DNA of 34,394 nt from the NCBI GenBank assembly GCA_024401475.1, contig JAKSKZ010000041.1, forward strand, positions 1 to 34,394, read 5' to 3'. The notes beneath the pieces are model-generated. The model was not told where the DNA came from. It saw only the letters and a program-made list of their open reading frames with translations, and searched no databases. The stretch is from Paludibacteraceae bacterium. GTDB lineage: Bacteria > Bacteroidota > Bacteroidia > Bacteroidales > Paludibacteraceae. Position numbers and translations under genes: made by a program. This document shows positions 23,117-31,509 of the stretch, in pieces; within the stretch, counting starts at the first letter, position 1, and each line of letters begins with the position of its first letter.

Positions 23117-23863
23117 TCAATTAAATACAGAAACAGCGATGTAAGAAACAACCAATGCTCCGACAATCGTCAATGGCAAGGCATAACTTTCTAACCATTT
23201 CCACCCCATCTTTTTTATAAGCAAGCCACAAATGGCCATGATTAAACAACTGGAAAAGAAAGTGATTAGAGTGACCTCGCCATAGGTTGCCACGCCTGTG
23301 TCTTTTGCGATGGTAGGCGTACCAATGGAGAAGAAACCAGCCACAATCATAGCAGAGAGAATGCCCGAGAAGAGACCACCCAACAAAGCACCCGTAATGA
23401 TTTCCATCAAATGAGCATTTTTCGACTGCAAAGCCGCCAATCGCTTCTGATAACGCTTATAAAACAATACATTAAACAAAGGGCCAGACAAAATACTTAC
23501 TGTCATTATGACCAATGCAGTTGCAACGGTAGAAGCTGTAGCAACCTCGCCCGGCGTGAATACTTGATTCATTGCGATAATTTCGTACTGCAATGCCCCT
23601 ATGACCTCCAGCCGAATCCAAGAAATAGCCAGGCCTAAATATTGCATCATGATTCCTATGCCAATAACAATCGGAATACTTGGAACGATGGAAAAAATAG
23701 CACTATTGCGGACTGTCTCTTTTATGACCGACATATCCATACCTATCTCCTTTGCCCGTCTAATGGATTTCAGAATAAAAAAAGTGCTCATAACCAACAC
23801 CAAAGCGGCTATGACGGCACCTAACATGTAAATGATAGTATAACTCTCTGCCATAACATTCAT
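23117..23863 (-). CDS. DUF5058 membrane protein
   Basis: 248 residues, about six membrane segments. The block AKEIGMDMSVIKETVRNSA followed by IFSIVPSIPIVIGI and SWIRLEVIGALQYEI is the DUF5058 signature. Segments at VATALVIMTVSILSGPLFNV, ITGALLGGLFSGILSAMIVAGFF, TLITFFSSCLIMAICGLLI and YALPLTIVGALVVSYIAV follow. ATG at 23863 or 23854 can be the start. The function is not known; with the next gene it probably forms a membrane complex. A terminator whose U tract touches the first start codon lies right upstream. Confidence 0.85.
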   Translation of the reverse strand: MNVMAESYTIIYMLGAVIAALVLVMSTFFILKSIRRAKEIGMDMSVIKETVRNSAIFSIVPSIPIVIGIGIMMQYLGLAISWIRLEVIGALQYEIIAMNQVFTPGEVATASTVATALVIMTVSILSGPLFNVLFYKRYQKRLAALQSKNAHLMEIITGALLGGLFSGILSAMIVAGFFSIGTPTIAKDTGVATYGEVTLITFFSSCLIMAICGLLIKKMGWKWLESYALPLTIVGALVVSYIAVSVFN

Positions 23864-23873
23864 AAAAAAAAGA

Positions 23874-23898
23874 ATTGGAGCGCCTTAGACACTCCAAT
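23874..23898 (-). terminator. Terminator between the DUF4270 and DUF5058 genes
   Basis: A 7-bp stem (ATTGGAG with CTCCAAT), 11-base loop, then CTTTTTTT on the minus strand directly before the ATG at 23863. It lies 26 bases after the DUF4270 stop. Confidence 0.75.
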
Positions 23899-23923
23899 CC
23901 CCAATATATCATTTAAAACACCA

Positions 23924-25420
23924 TCATTCTCTCTTCGTGTAAACGAAATCTATACGAGGACGTTTGCTTACATCTTCCGCATCATCGCCATAAAGACGAG
24001 CAGCAGATGTCGTAAACACTTGATTATAAGTGTAAACATATGAATTATATGTCACATCTCCAATTCCTCTATTAACTGGAACAATAACCATTTCCCCATC
24101 AATGGTGGTATTGCCTTTGATTTCCATCTGCATTGCCTTCGTCACATCAAAAGAATAAGCACATGAAACAGTGTCATAACCTGCAATAATGGCAGTCTCA
24201 CCATCCGGAGCCTTATTCTTAGCAAAGAAAGGAACCACAGAATCACGACGCATCAACAAAAGATACGGATATGACCTTTTCGATAGGTCCGTTTTCCAAT
24301 CCAAATCCTTCGCCCAAACCTTCAATCGTGCACTATTAAACATTACTTTGGAAAGATCAGAAACGTTCTTCTTGATGGAATCCTTGACGGTCTTTGTCAA
24401 GACATCAACTGTTGTATATATACCAGCAGGAGCAAAGATATATGTAAATTCATCATTCTTCAATGCATCATAACGATCATCCAAATCCTCATGCTCAACC
24501 ACATTGATACGAGCGACCGATTTGTTGGCAGACAAAAAGAGGTCTGTCGCCAAGATTGACATCTTCTCCCCGTTCGAATTTTTAATCTTCGCAGTATTAA
24601 CAATTGTATCGCGACCATCATAAGTGGTTTTAACCAATGCATCATACTTATAGAAGACATGGAAACCAGACGAGATAATGTCTATAATTCCACCCCCATT
24701 AAACGAATGAGAGACGTAAACACCCTTGAACAACTTGTTGAATTGCTCTTGTGTAGTCACATTTGGGTTGCTATAAACACTCAACAAACGGTTAATGTAT
24801 TCAGAAGAGATAGGAATTCTAATTCTTCTAGAATTCTGTATCTGATAAGAGGCAGAACCCAACAAGGTGTCCTTGTTACAATAATCAGCAACCTTCGTAT
24901 CTGTATAAAACAGCTTTGACTTATCCAAATCAGCATTCAAAGCATAAACCTTAACTGCCTGTAAAGTAGTAGAATCGCCGAAGAAAGTCGAAGAATAATT
25001 CATTTCGAAAAATGCAGAATCGACCACCACATTAGTTGGAGAGTCTATGCTGACAATCTTACCATATTTAGAATTCCAACCTTGCAACAAGCTATCCAAG
25101 ATACCAGAAGTCGATGACTTGGCAGTAACAACCGTCGTATTAGGGAAAAGCAAACCATCAATACGAGAATCTATTTGTGACATAAACTCCACCTTGGTCG
25201 TACCAAAAACAGGATCAGAATATTCGCCCAAATAGAAACGCTCCGCCTTGCTCAATGTCGAATCGACCTTGATTGAAGCAGAAGGCAAGTTTGCCATACC
25301 AGAATATGCATGAAGAAGATCCTCTTCCGGCTGGATGACCGAACCCACTTGACCATCGTCCTTACAGCTCGCCAATGAAAGCAATGCAGCAAACGACAAA
25401 AACAACGAATTAAACCTCAT
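23924..25420 (-). CDS. DUF4270 lipoprotein
   Basis: 498 residues with a lipoprotein signal (MRFNSLFLSFAALLSLASC, Cys19). The mature start DDGQVGSVIQPEEDLLHAY and the ERFYLGEYSDPVFGTTKVEFMSQ block are typical of DUF4270, a Bacteroidetes family of outer-membrane lipoproteins, predicted to be beta-rich and without known role. Toward the C-terminus are a YSFDVTKAMQMEI strand and the ending RPRIDFVYTKRE. It starts 31 bases after the stop of the glycogen-synthase-like gene and is expected to share its transcript, an arrangement I recall in other Bacteroidales. Confidence 0.9.
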   Translation of the reverse strand: MRFNSLFLSFAALLSLASCKDDGQVGSVIQPEEDLLHAYSGMANLPSASIKVDSTLSKAERFYLGEYSDPVFGTTKVEFMSQIDSRIDGLLFPNTTVVTAKSSTSGILDSLLQGWNSKYGKIVSIDSPTNVVVDSAFFEMNYSSTFFGDSTTLQAVKVYALNADLDKSKLFYTDTKVADYCNKDTLLGSASYQIQNSRRIRIPISSEYINRLLSVYSNPNVTTQEQFNKLFKGVYVSHSFNGGGIIDIISSGFHVFYKYDALVKTTYDGRDTIVNTAKIKNSNGEKMSILATDLFLSANKSVARINVVEHEDLDDRYDALKNDEFTYIFAPAGIYTTVDVLTKTVKDSIKKNVSDLSKVMFNSARLKVWAKDLDWKTDLSKRSYPYLLLMRRDSVVPFFAKNKAPDGETAIIAGYDTVSCAYSFDVTKAMQMEIKGNTTIDGEMVIVPVNRGIGDVTYNSYVYTYNQVFTTSAARLYGDDAEDVSKRPRIDFVYTKRE

Positions 25421-25451
25421 CTATAAATCGTATTTATTTTAGGAATGAAGA

Positions 25452-26264
25452 TTATTTTCCCAAGACTTGGTCATAGAAACTATTGAGAGCATCGTATGAC
25501 GTGTCGCCTGGTTGATAAGGCAAGAATAGTTTTCCTTCCTTGTTGACATAGTCAAGAACAGTTGCGTCAACCTGCTCACTTGCTTGCACTACTCCATCTG
25601 AATATTCAATGGCGAACTTAGACAAATCAGCAAAAGAGACACTTTTTCCCAAAACAGAAGTAATGTCGCTATCCTCTATGCCCTCAATCTTCAATTTCTC
25701 ACCGAACCTATCAGAAAACGGCTTTTGGAAAGCATCATTGTATAAAGAGTAAACTAATTTTGAATTTTTAAAGAACGGATCGTCACTGAAAGCCTTTTTA
25801 ACATACAAAGGGGCCAAAGCCGACATCCAACCATGGCAGTGAACAATATCCGGAGTCCAACGCAACTTCTTCACCGTCTCCAAAACACCTCTAACGAAGA
25901 AAATCGACCTATCCTCATTATCATCAAACTCACCATTCTCATCAGAAATAGTGTTTCTGCGTTGGAAAAAGTCATCATTATCAATGAAATAGACCTGCAT
26001 TCTTGCTGCCTGAATTGAAGCCACCTTAATAATCAACGGGTGGTCCGTATCATCAATAATCAAATTCATACCAGAAAGGCGAATGACCTCGTGCAATTGG
26101 TTTCTGCGCTCATTCACACAACCAAACTTAGGCATGAACGTCCGAATTTCCCTACCCTTCTCCTGAATCGTCTGCGGCATATAACGACAGATGTTCGCCA
26201 CCTCACTTTCAGGCAAATACGGAACGATTTCCTGCGCAATGTACAATATTTTCGTTGCTTCCAT
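25452..26264 (-). CDS. Glycogen/starch synthase-like protein, N-terminal (GT5) domain only
   Basis: 270 residues, about half of a normal GT5 glycogen synthase (about 470-500). The start KILYIAQEIVPYLPESEVANICRYMPQTIQEKGREIRTFMPKFGCV matches the ADP-glucose synthase N-domain, but the usual KxGGL loop is replaced by PESEVAN. HCHGWMSALAPLYVKK (about 140-155) corresponds to the HDWQTAL segment. The C-terminal nucleotide-sugar-binding domain is missing; the protein ends soon after SDGVVQASEQVDATV. This short form is widespread in Bacteroidetes beside panC and DUF4270, so it is not a recent truncation. Synthase activity is doubtful; regulation or binding is likelier. Confidence 0.85.
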   Translation of the reverse strand: MEATKILYIAQEIVPYLPESEVANICRYMPQTIQEKGREIRTFMPKFGCVNERRNQLHEVIRLSGMNLIIDDTDHPLIIKVASIQAARMQVYFIDNDDFFQRRNTISDENGEFDDNEDRSIFFVRGVLETVKKLRWTPDIVHCHGWMSALAPLYVKKAFSDDPFFKNSKLVYSLYNDAFQKPFSDRFGEKLKIEGIEDSDITSVLGKSVSFADLSKFAIEYSDGVVQASEQVDATVLDYVNKEGKLFLPYQPGDTSYDALNSFYDQVLGK

Positions 26265-26606
26265 TTAATTAGAAAAATCTATATACAAATTTATGCAAAG
26301 ATAAGAAAAATACCCCATTCCCACAATTTTTTGACAAAAAATCGATTTTTCTGTATTCTTCAGAATTGTTTCAACCGACTAATTCATGCAGACTAGCACC
26401 TACTCTAACAATTTGCCTCCGTTTTTCTTTTACGTCTTACATTTATTTATTTCCTTTGTACTACCAAATAAGGATGATTGGAATTAGGCCCGAACGTTCC
26501 GCCTCGAAACCATCGGAACGAAGAAAAAAGGATATTTCGCCAGTCGCCAAACAATTTGGTTGATGCGTAAGCATATTGTTGAACATTCTTAAATTTACAT
26601 TCAAAC
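26265..26606. other. 342-base divergent intergenic region
   Basis: Holds the -7 box TATCTTTG (26303-26296, minus strand) for the glycogen-synthase-like gene, and a hairpin at 26495-26520 (CGTTCCG with CGGAACG, 12-base loop) about 85 bases before panC. No exact TAnnTTTG is visible for panC. Open frames here look spurious. Confidence 0.5.
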
Positions 26607-27464
26607 ATGAAAATTTGTAAGAAAACATTAGGATTGCAGAGAGAGTTGAACAAACTTAGAAAAGAAGGCAAAACAATTGGTTTCGTTCCGACGATGGGAG
26701 CCCTACACAACGGACACCTTTCTTTGGTAAAAAAATGCGTTGCCGAAAATGACGTATGCGTTGTGAGCGTGTTTGTAAACCCAACTCAATTCAACAACAA
26801 GACTGACCTGGAAAAGTACCCTCGCACGTTGAGCAAGGATGCGAAACTCCTCGAATCGGCTAATTGCACCATCCTATTCGCTCCAGATGTTGACCAAATC
26901 TATCCAGAGCCAGACACTCGTTTGTTCGATTTCGGACAATTGGACAAGGTGATGGAAGGCAAATACCGCCCAGGCCACTTCAACGGCGTGGCACAAGTGG
27001 TAAGCCGTCTTTTTGAACTCGTAGGCCCTAAACGTGCTTACTTCGGCGAGAAAGACTTCCAGCAATTGGCCATCATCCGTGAGATGGTAAAACAATACAA
27101 CATCCCTGTGCAAATCGTTGGCTGTCCTATCGTCAGAGAAGAGGACGGCATGGCTTTGAGCAGCCGTAATATGAGACTTTCAAAAAACGAAAGAGAAAAA
27201 GCAGTTCTTATATCTCAAACTTTATTAAAAAGTTGTACTTTTGTACCACAAAAAAGCGTGTCAGAACTCAAGCAATGGGTGATTGACCAAATCAACAGCG
27301 AACCGATACTCAACGTGGAGTATTTCGACATCGTGGATGGTTTGACCATGCAGTCCATCAACAACTGGGACGACACGGACTATGCGGTCGGCTGCATCAC
27401 CGTTTACTGCGGTGAAGAGGTAAGACTCATCGACAACATGAAATATAAAGAGCCTAAGTTTTAA
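26607..27464 (+). CDS. panC: Pantoate-beta-alanine ligase
   Basis: 285 residues, normal length. The nucleotidyltransferase motif [16 protein letters not shown] has H34 and H37 (HNGH in place of HxGH). Further family motifs are [56 protein letters not shown] (catalytic Lys in GEKD) and [16 protein letters not shown]. It joins D-pantoate and beta-alanine with ATP to give pantothenate in the cytoplasm. panD, the source of beta-alanine, follows after 41 bases, so the two form an operon. Confidence 0.97.
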   Translation: MKICKKTLGLQRELNKLRKEGKTIGFVPTMGALHNGHLSLVKKCVAENDVCVVSVFVNPTQFNNKTDLEKYPRTLSKDAKLLESANCTILFAPDVDQIYPEPDTRLFDFGQLDKVMEGKYRPGHFNGVAQVVSRLFELVGPKRAYFGEKDFQQLAIIREMVKQYNIPVQIVGCPIVREEDGMALSSRNMRLSKNEREKAVLISQTLLKSCTFVPQKSVSELKQWVIDQINSEPILNVEYFDIVDGLTMQSINNWDDTDYAVGCITVYCGEEVRLIDNMKYKEPKF

Positions 27465-27505
27465 GGCTTAAAAATAAAATATAACGACGCTATAATTCAG
27501 TAATT

Positions 27506-27862
27506 ATGTTGATTGAAGTTTTAAAATCGAAAATACATCGTGTAACGGTTACAGAAGCAAATCTGAACTACATCGGTAGCATCACCATCGACGAGGAGTT
27601 GATGGAGGCCGCTAACATCATCGCTAACGAGAAGGTCTTCATCGTTGACAACAACAATGGAGAGCGTTTTGAAACATACACAATCAAAGGAGAAAGGGGT
27701 TCTGGCGTCATCTGTTTGAACGGTGCGGCTGCCCGAAAGGTAGAAAAGGGAGACGTAGTCATCATCATGTCATACGCCATGATGGATTTTGAAGAGGCCA
27801 AGAATTTCAAGCCATCGGTCATCTTCCCCGACACACAAACAAACAAATTGGTTAAGTTGTAA
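27506..27862 (+). CDS. panD: Aspartate 1-decarboxylase proenzyme
   Basis: 118 residues. [20 protein letters not shown] at the start is diagnostic. Self-cleavage between G24 and S25 (YIGSITID) gives the pyruvoyl cofactor on the alpha chain. Y58-type and N72-type residues occur in [13 protein letters not shown] and ICLNGAAAR. It makes beta-alanine from aspartate for PanC, encoded just upstream. A strong terminator follows 25 bases after the stop. Confidence 0.97.
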   Translation: MLIEVLKSKIHRVTVTEANLNYIGSITIDEELMEAANIIANEKVFIVDNNNGERFETYTIKGERGSGVICLNGAAARKVEKGDVVIIMSYAMMDFEEAKNFKPSVIFPDTQTNKLVKL

Positions 27863-27887
27863 TTGACACGGCTTTGCCATGATAATT

Positions 27888-27913
27888 CAAGAGCACTTCG
27901 AAAGGGGTGCTCT
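27888..27913 (+). terminator. Terminator of panC-panD
   Basis: An 8-bp stem (AAGAGCAC with GTGCTCTT), 10-base loop, then six T on the plus strand. Confidence 0.92.
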
Positions 27914-27947
27914 TTTTTCTTGCAGTATAGTTGAAGAATCAAAAAAA

Positions 27948-27968
27948 AGGACGCCACAATGTGACGCC
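27948..27968 (-). terminator. Terminator after the 227-residue outer-membrane protein gene
   Basis: On the minus strand GGGCGTCACA and TGTGGCGTCC pair over 10 bases with two G-U pairs, a loop of one base (the innermost pairs probably open), then eight T. On the plus strand it does not pair fully. It resembles the hairpin at 1161-1180. Confidence 0.75.
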
Positions 27969-27992
27969 CTACATTGACATATCAAAACAACA

Positions 27993-28676
27993 TCAATTCT
28001 TCAACTTAAAGACCATACCTGCAGAGGCATTGGGGAATCCCGAGCCTGAATCTATTGAGAATTCGGCTTTCAAACCAAAGACACTTCCAAAATAGTAACG
28101 CATACCCGTAAACGGTCCGAAACAGAAGGCATGTGACTTAGGGTCATCTCCTGAATGAGAATAATATACATTCTCATTATAATCCCAATAACGGAAACGA
28201 CCACCCATCAACAAACCAACATACGTATCCATATTTTTGATTGGTTCTACATGGAACGAGAAACGGAATGCCGTCACAAAATTATAGACATTGGCATCGT
28301 ACCAATGGTTGCCATAGTAGCAGTTGTAATCATGGGCATGTCCATAGTGGTTGCATCCGTCCCAGCCCCAACAATCGTCGGCATAGAAGCCCAAGATGGC
28401 TCCGAAACCTAATGCTCCTTTACCATTCTTCGAGTTCTTGGAAGATTTCTTTCCACGTTCCGAACGCTTCTTCAGGAAGCCACTCGCACCACCGAAATCC
28501 AATGTCAACGTAACAGGAGGCATTATAACCTCGCGATTATCACAACCCGTGCTTGTTGGCGTACCAATGGAGAGATCCATCACCGCACTACCCTTCTGAA
28601 AAGACTCTTGTTGAGCCGACACTCCTAATGTCGATACAAGAAAAAGGAAAACTGCTAATAAAACTTTATTATTCAT
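27993..28676 (-). CDS. Outer-membrane beta-barrel protein, paralog of the next gene
   Basis: 227 residues from ATG 28676 (MNNKVLLAVFLFLVSTLGVSA with cleavage after VSA-Q); the longer frame from 28763 adds a non-signal N-terminus crossing the upstream terminator. The mature protein has alternating strands ending with FGLKAEFSIDSGSGFPNASAGMVFKLKN, a typical barrel terminus. A basic low-complexity stretch (KKRSERGKKSSKNSKNGKG) near residue 68-90 and an aromatic, His-rich loop (WGWDGCNHYGHAHDYNCYYGNHWYD near 105-130) stand out; the latter could bind metal. The C-terminal third (DTYVGLLMGGRFRYWDYNENVYY, CFGPFTGMRYYFGSVFG) resembles the neighbour at 28791. A -7 box TATGTTTG is at 28725-28718. Confidence 0.75.
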   Translation of the reverse strand: MNNKVLLAVFLFLVSTLGVSAQQESFQKGSAVMDLSIGTPTSTGCDNREVIMPPVTLTLDFGGASGFLKKRSERGKKSSKNSKNGKGALGFGAILGFYADDCWGWDGCNHYGHAHDYNCYYGNHWYDANVYNFVTAFRFSFHVEPIKNMDTYVGLLMGGRFRYWDYNENVYYSHSGDDPKSHAFCFGPFTGMRYYFGSVFGLKAEFSIDSGSGFPNASAGMVFKLKN

Positions 28677-28717
28677 AATTCTATAAATCATCAGCCTATT
28701 CACAACAAGTTTAGTGC

Positions 28718-28725
28718 CAAACATA
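28718..28725 (-). promoter_or_regulatory. -7 box for the 227-residue OMP gene
   Basis: TATGTTTG on the minus strand, 41 bases before the ATG at 28676, and just after the terminator of the upstream gene. Confidence 0.55.
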
Positions 28726-28745
28726 CTCACATAGAAACAAAAAAA

Positions 28746-28770
28746 AGGGGAACTGCCAAGCAATTCCCCT
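28746..28770 (-). terminator. Terminator after the 196-residue OMP gene
   Basis: A 7-bp stem (AGGGGAA with TTCCCCT) followed by at least six and up to nine T on the minus strand; 21 bases after the stop at 28791. Confidence 0.85.
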
Positions 28771-28790
28771 CTATATAGAACAAATTCTGA

Positions 28791-29381
28791 TTAGAATCTA
28801 AATGCAAGACCTCCAGAAATCAAAGGATAATTATCCTCGTTGAAGTCGTGACCAAGTTCAAGCTTTACACCGAAGATATCACTGAAATAGTATTTTGCAC
28901 CAGTGAAAAGACCAAAGCAAGCATCTGTATCATCATTGTCAGACTTTTGACCTGCATACTCAGCCTCCCAGAACCACAAGTTAGCACCCACGAATGCACC
29001 TGCATATGTATCCAACTTAGGAAGGAACTGGAAATGGAAACCAGAACGACAAAGAATGATGTTTTGATTCAAAGTCTCCTCTACAGCGTGCTCGTCATAA
29101 GAATAATGACAGAAACCATAGTAAAGGCCCAAATCAACAGCACCGTTTTGACCAAATGCCTTAGTATTGATGAAACCAGATGTAAGAACCCATGATGCGT
29201 CCAATGAGATAGTTGGAGTTGCACTTGGATCATGACCGTTTTCAAACTTATCTACAGCAGGCACACCCAATTGAAGACCGAAGTTGAAATCACCCTTCTT
29301 TGCATCCTCGATGCCGCTAACCTTAGCACTTGCTGACAAGCAGACAAATGCAGAAACCAATAAAACTAAAATTTTTTTCAT
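28791..29381 (-). CDS. Outer-membrane beta-barrel protein
   Basis: 196 residues with a Sec signal (MKKILVLLVSAFVCLSASA, cleavage after ASA). The mature part has strands FNFGLQLGVP, TISLDASWVL, AVDLGLYYGFCHYSY, FHFQFLPKLDTYAGAFVGANLWFWE, DACFGLFTGAKYYFSDIFGVKLELGHD and the terminal LISGGLAFRF, ending in Phe as outer-membrane barrels do. Eight strands are likely. It shares the DTYAG.., CFG.FTG..YYF and FG-K-E blocks with the 27993 gene, so the two are tandem paralogs, each with its own promoter and terminator. A -7 box (TATCTTTG) is at 29419-29412. Ligand unknown. Confidence 0.82.
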   Translation of the reverse strand: MKKILVLLVSAFVCLSASAKVSGIEDAKKGDFNFGLQLGVPAVDKFENGHDPSATPTISLDASWVLTSGFINTKAFGQNGAVDLGLYYGFCHYSYDEHAVEETLNQNIILCRSGFHFQFLPKLDTYAGAFVGANLWFWEAEYAGQKSDNDDTDACFGLFTGAKYYFSDIFGVKLELGHDFNEDNYPLISGGLAFRF

Positions 29382-29756
29382 TTCTGTTTTTTTGTTTTGA
29401 ATATTCTATTGCAAAGATAGCGATGTTTTCACCCAAATTATATTGTAAAACATAAAATAAAGTTAAAGCGACACAGTTTTGGACTCAAAAGCGAGTTTAA
29501 AAAAAGTCTTTATCCGAGATTTCTAAATTTAAGCATACCCACTTCACATTGATTCCAGAAGAGAAAAAAGTGAAACAAAGCAGACAAGACACCTGGAAAA
29601 ATGTGTAATAAACCACAATTATCACTTGAAAAAAAAATGAGAAAATCACACGTCACCAATTATTGACGAAGAAACATAAACCTACTCTTCATGGAAAAAT
29701 CGGCAGATACAAAGAACCTTTTCTCATTAAATATACTACTTAACCAGCCAATAAAC
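29382..29756. other. 375-base intergenic region
   Basis: The right side of the radical SAM gene's 3' end and the 5' region of the OMP gene. Contains the OMP -7 box TATCTTTG at 29419-29412. The rest is AT-rich with homopolymer A runs. No gene, no clear terminator for the radical SAM gene. Confidence 0.5.
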
Positions 29757-30596
29757 TTATCTCTTTGCCACGAATCCGCAGTTTCGACAAGCCTCCTCCA
29801 CCACTTCGTTTTTTCGAAACCCTTCCAATATACGTCTTGCCCGCTCACTATTTATGATCGCACCGAAGTCTTGTTTAAAGACATTGCCCAAAGCCATCTC
29901 TGCATCGGCATCCAAACAGCAAGGGACGACCGTTCCATCAACTAAAATGGCCACATGCGTATCCATCCCATAACAATAGCGATGTTCAACTCCCAAGGAG
30001 ACCTCTCCAGGCCAAGAAAAACGGGCCGCATTGGCCAAAAAGACGTGCGGCTGAAGTTTAATATTACGCTCCGCCATGCGATCAAGTGTTATGTCCGTCC
30101 CAAACTCACGATTTATCGTCTCCAAACAGAAAGCATTGAATTCAGTTGCCGACTCCACGCCTCCGTTCCATAAACGCAAAGAGATGTAACTTTCCGCCGA
30201 TTTACGCTTGGCAAAATCAAAGATATTCTGCAGCAACACCACTCTTTTCGAAGGAACAATATTCTCCGCAATATCATGCAATGATATGTTGAATTGACGA
30301 ATGGGAGCTGAAAGAAGATAATTCATCCACTTCGGTATCAAAGACCCATTGGTTGTCAAATTGATGTGGAACCCCATCTCATGAGCGATAGAGACCAATT
30401 TATCAAAAGACGGATGGAGCAATGGTTCACCCAAAACATGCAGATACAAATAATCCGTGTATGGTTTTATAGAAAAAAGTATCGCCGAAAAATCTTCCGG
30501 CGATACAAATTTTTTCTCTCGTTTCGACTTGAAACAGAAACTACAAGCGAAATTACAAACATTGGTAATTTCGACATATATCTTTTTAAAACGCAT
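29757..30596 (-). CDS. Radical SAM/SPASM protein
   Basis: 279 residues. The radical SAM cluster motif is C14-xxx-C18-xx-C21 (CNFACSFC). Family features follow: LHVLGEPLLHPSF (GE of the SAM site, about 53-65), NLTTNGSLI, and NISLHD. The C-terminal SPASM part has CYG near 210, VPCCLD near 225 and CRNC near 272, enough to hold at least one more iron-sulfur cluster. SPASM enzymes usually modify ribosomal peptides, enzymes or quinohemoproteins; no peptide substrate or partner transporter is seen next to it. It starts 20 bases after the stop of an outer-membrane protein gene and is probably co-transcribed with it. Confidence 0.88.
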   Translation of the reverse strand: MRFKKIYVEITNVCNFACSFCFKSKREKKFVSPEDFSAILFSIKPYTDYLYLHVLGEPLLHPSFDKLVSIAHEMGFHINLTTNGSLIPKWMNYLLSAPIRQFNISLHDIAENIVPSKRVVLLQNIFDFAKRKSAESYISLRLWNGGVESATEFNAFCLETINREFGTDITLDRMAERNIKLQPHVFLANAARFSWPGEVSLGVEHRYCYGMDTHVAILVDGTVVPCCLDADAEMALGNVFKQDFGAIINSERARRILEGFRKNEVVEEACRNCGFVAKR

Positions 30597-30616
30597 AAGC
30601 GTGTTGAAGAATCTTT

Positions 30617-31258
30617 TTAATAGCTGAAAATACCCTTGTTAGCAGACTTCAACCATTTGCTATAAGCGAACTTATAACCAACGCCAACCATCAATCCCAT
30701 GTTGTAAGTGCTTGTTAAACCTTGCTCATAACCAATGTAGGCGAACAAACCTTCTACATAACGTTGCATTTCGTAGTTCACACGCAATTGAAGACCCCAG
30801 TCGAACTTCTCAGCAATACCATCATAGCCCAAAGTCTCTTCTCCATCCGTCGAGCCACCCAAACCGAATGAGAAATAAGGACCGATTGCTGGAGACAATT
30901 GACCAGGACCGATGTTTTGGAAATTACGATACACCAATATAGGGGCTTTGATATACATGGCACTCGCCGTACCTACTGAATCCAACTTAGTTCCCTCGTA
31001 AGAGAAAAGCAACTCCGGTTGGACAGACCACTTTGCAGACAACTGCAGTTCAGCCACAGCACCAAGACGGAAACCTGGATTGAACGAAGTACCTGGACTG
31101 AAAGAGAAATCCTCATCTCCCAAATCAAAATCTCCATTCCATTTGGTCATTGCAAAGCCTGCAGTCACACCAAACCTAACTTTCACATCTTCTTGTGCTT
31201 GCACCATTGATGCAGAAGCTCCAATCAATAAGGAAAGAGCCAAAAATATCTTTTTCAT
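30617..31258 (-). CDS. Porin-family outer-membrane beta-barrel (OMP_b-brl_2 type)
   Basis: 213 residues. Signal peptide MKKIFLALSLLIGASASMVQA, cleavage after VQA. The mature domain starts KVRFGVTAGFAMTKWNGDF and runs through GFRLGAVAELQLSAKWSVQPELLFSYEG, the classic PorT/OMP_b-brl_2 pattern, to VGVGYKFAYSKW. Eight strands are expected. The last residues (SANKGIFSY) also end in an aromatic. Its promoter is at 31375-31406 and the leader is about 110 nt. It is the first gene of a unit with the radical SAM gene. Confidence 0.87.
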   Translation of the reverse strand: MKKIFLALSLLIGASASMVQAQEDVKVRFGVTAGFAMTKWNGDFDLGDEDFSFSPGTSFNPGFRLGAVAELQLSAKWSVQPELLFSYEGTKLDSVGTASAMYIKAPILVYRNFQNIGPGQLSPAIGPYFSFGLGGSTDGEETLGYDGIAEKFDWGLQLRVNYEMQRYVEGLFAYIGYEQGLTSTYNMGLMVGVGYKFAYSKWLKSANKGIFSY

Positions 31259-31509
31259 GAATATTTATTAAGTATTTTGTTTATTATCTGACCTCTCCGA
31301 AGCAAGAGTTTTCCAATATATTCCGACTTTAGTCCTCATTATTCAGGGAATTCCCTTTTCGAATACTTCGCCTACAAAGTTATTTAAAATTTCATAATAA
31401 CACAAAATTAATGAAAAAAAAGTGCAAATCCGACTTCTTTTCTTTAATCGAGAGTCAAATGACAAAAAATAAAACAATTAAAGGCGACAAAATAAAAATT
31501 CAAGATTGT
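31259..31509. other. 251-base region upstream of the OMP-radical SAM unit
   Basis: Holds the promoter at 31375-31406, a palindrome GGGAATTCCC near 31346-31356, and the motif TCCGAAGCAAG at 31296-31306 that recurs at 32801-32811. The stretch next to the Crp/Fnr gene end is A-rich. No gene. Confidence 0.5.
31375..31406 (-). promoter_or_regulatory. Promoter of the OMP-radical SAM unit
   Basis: TTTG (31406-31403), 20-base spacer and TAACTTTG (31382-31375) on the minus strand; start near 31368. Confidence 0.75.

Noticed and set aside
26366..26710. Small frames on both strands before panC
   Set aside because: They cross the hairpin and the panC start; composition is not protein-like.
29660..29848. 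62-codon minus-strand frame
   Set aside because: Overlaps the 3' end of the radical SAM gene in another frame and has no start context or homology that I can see.
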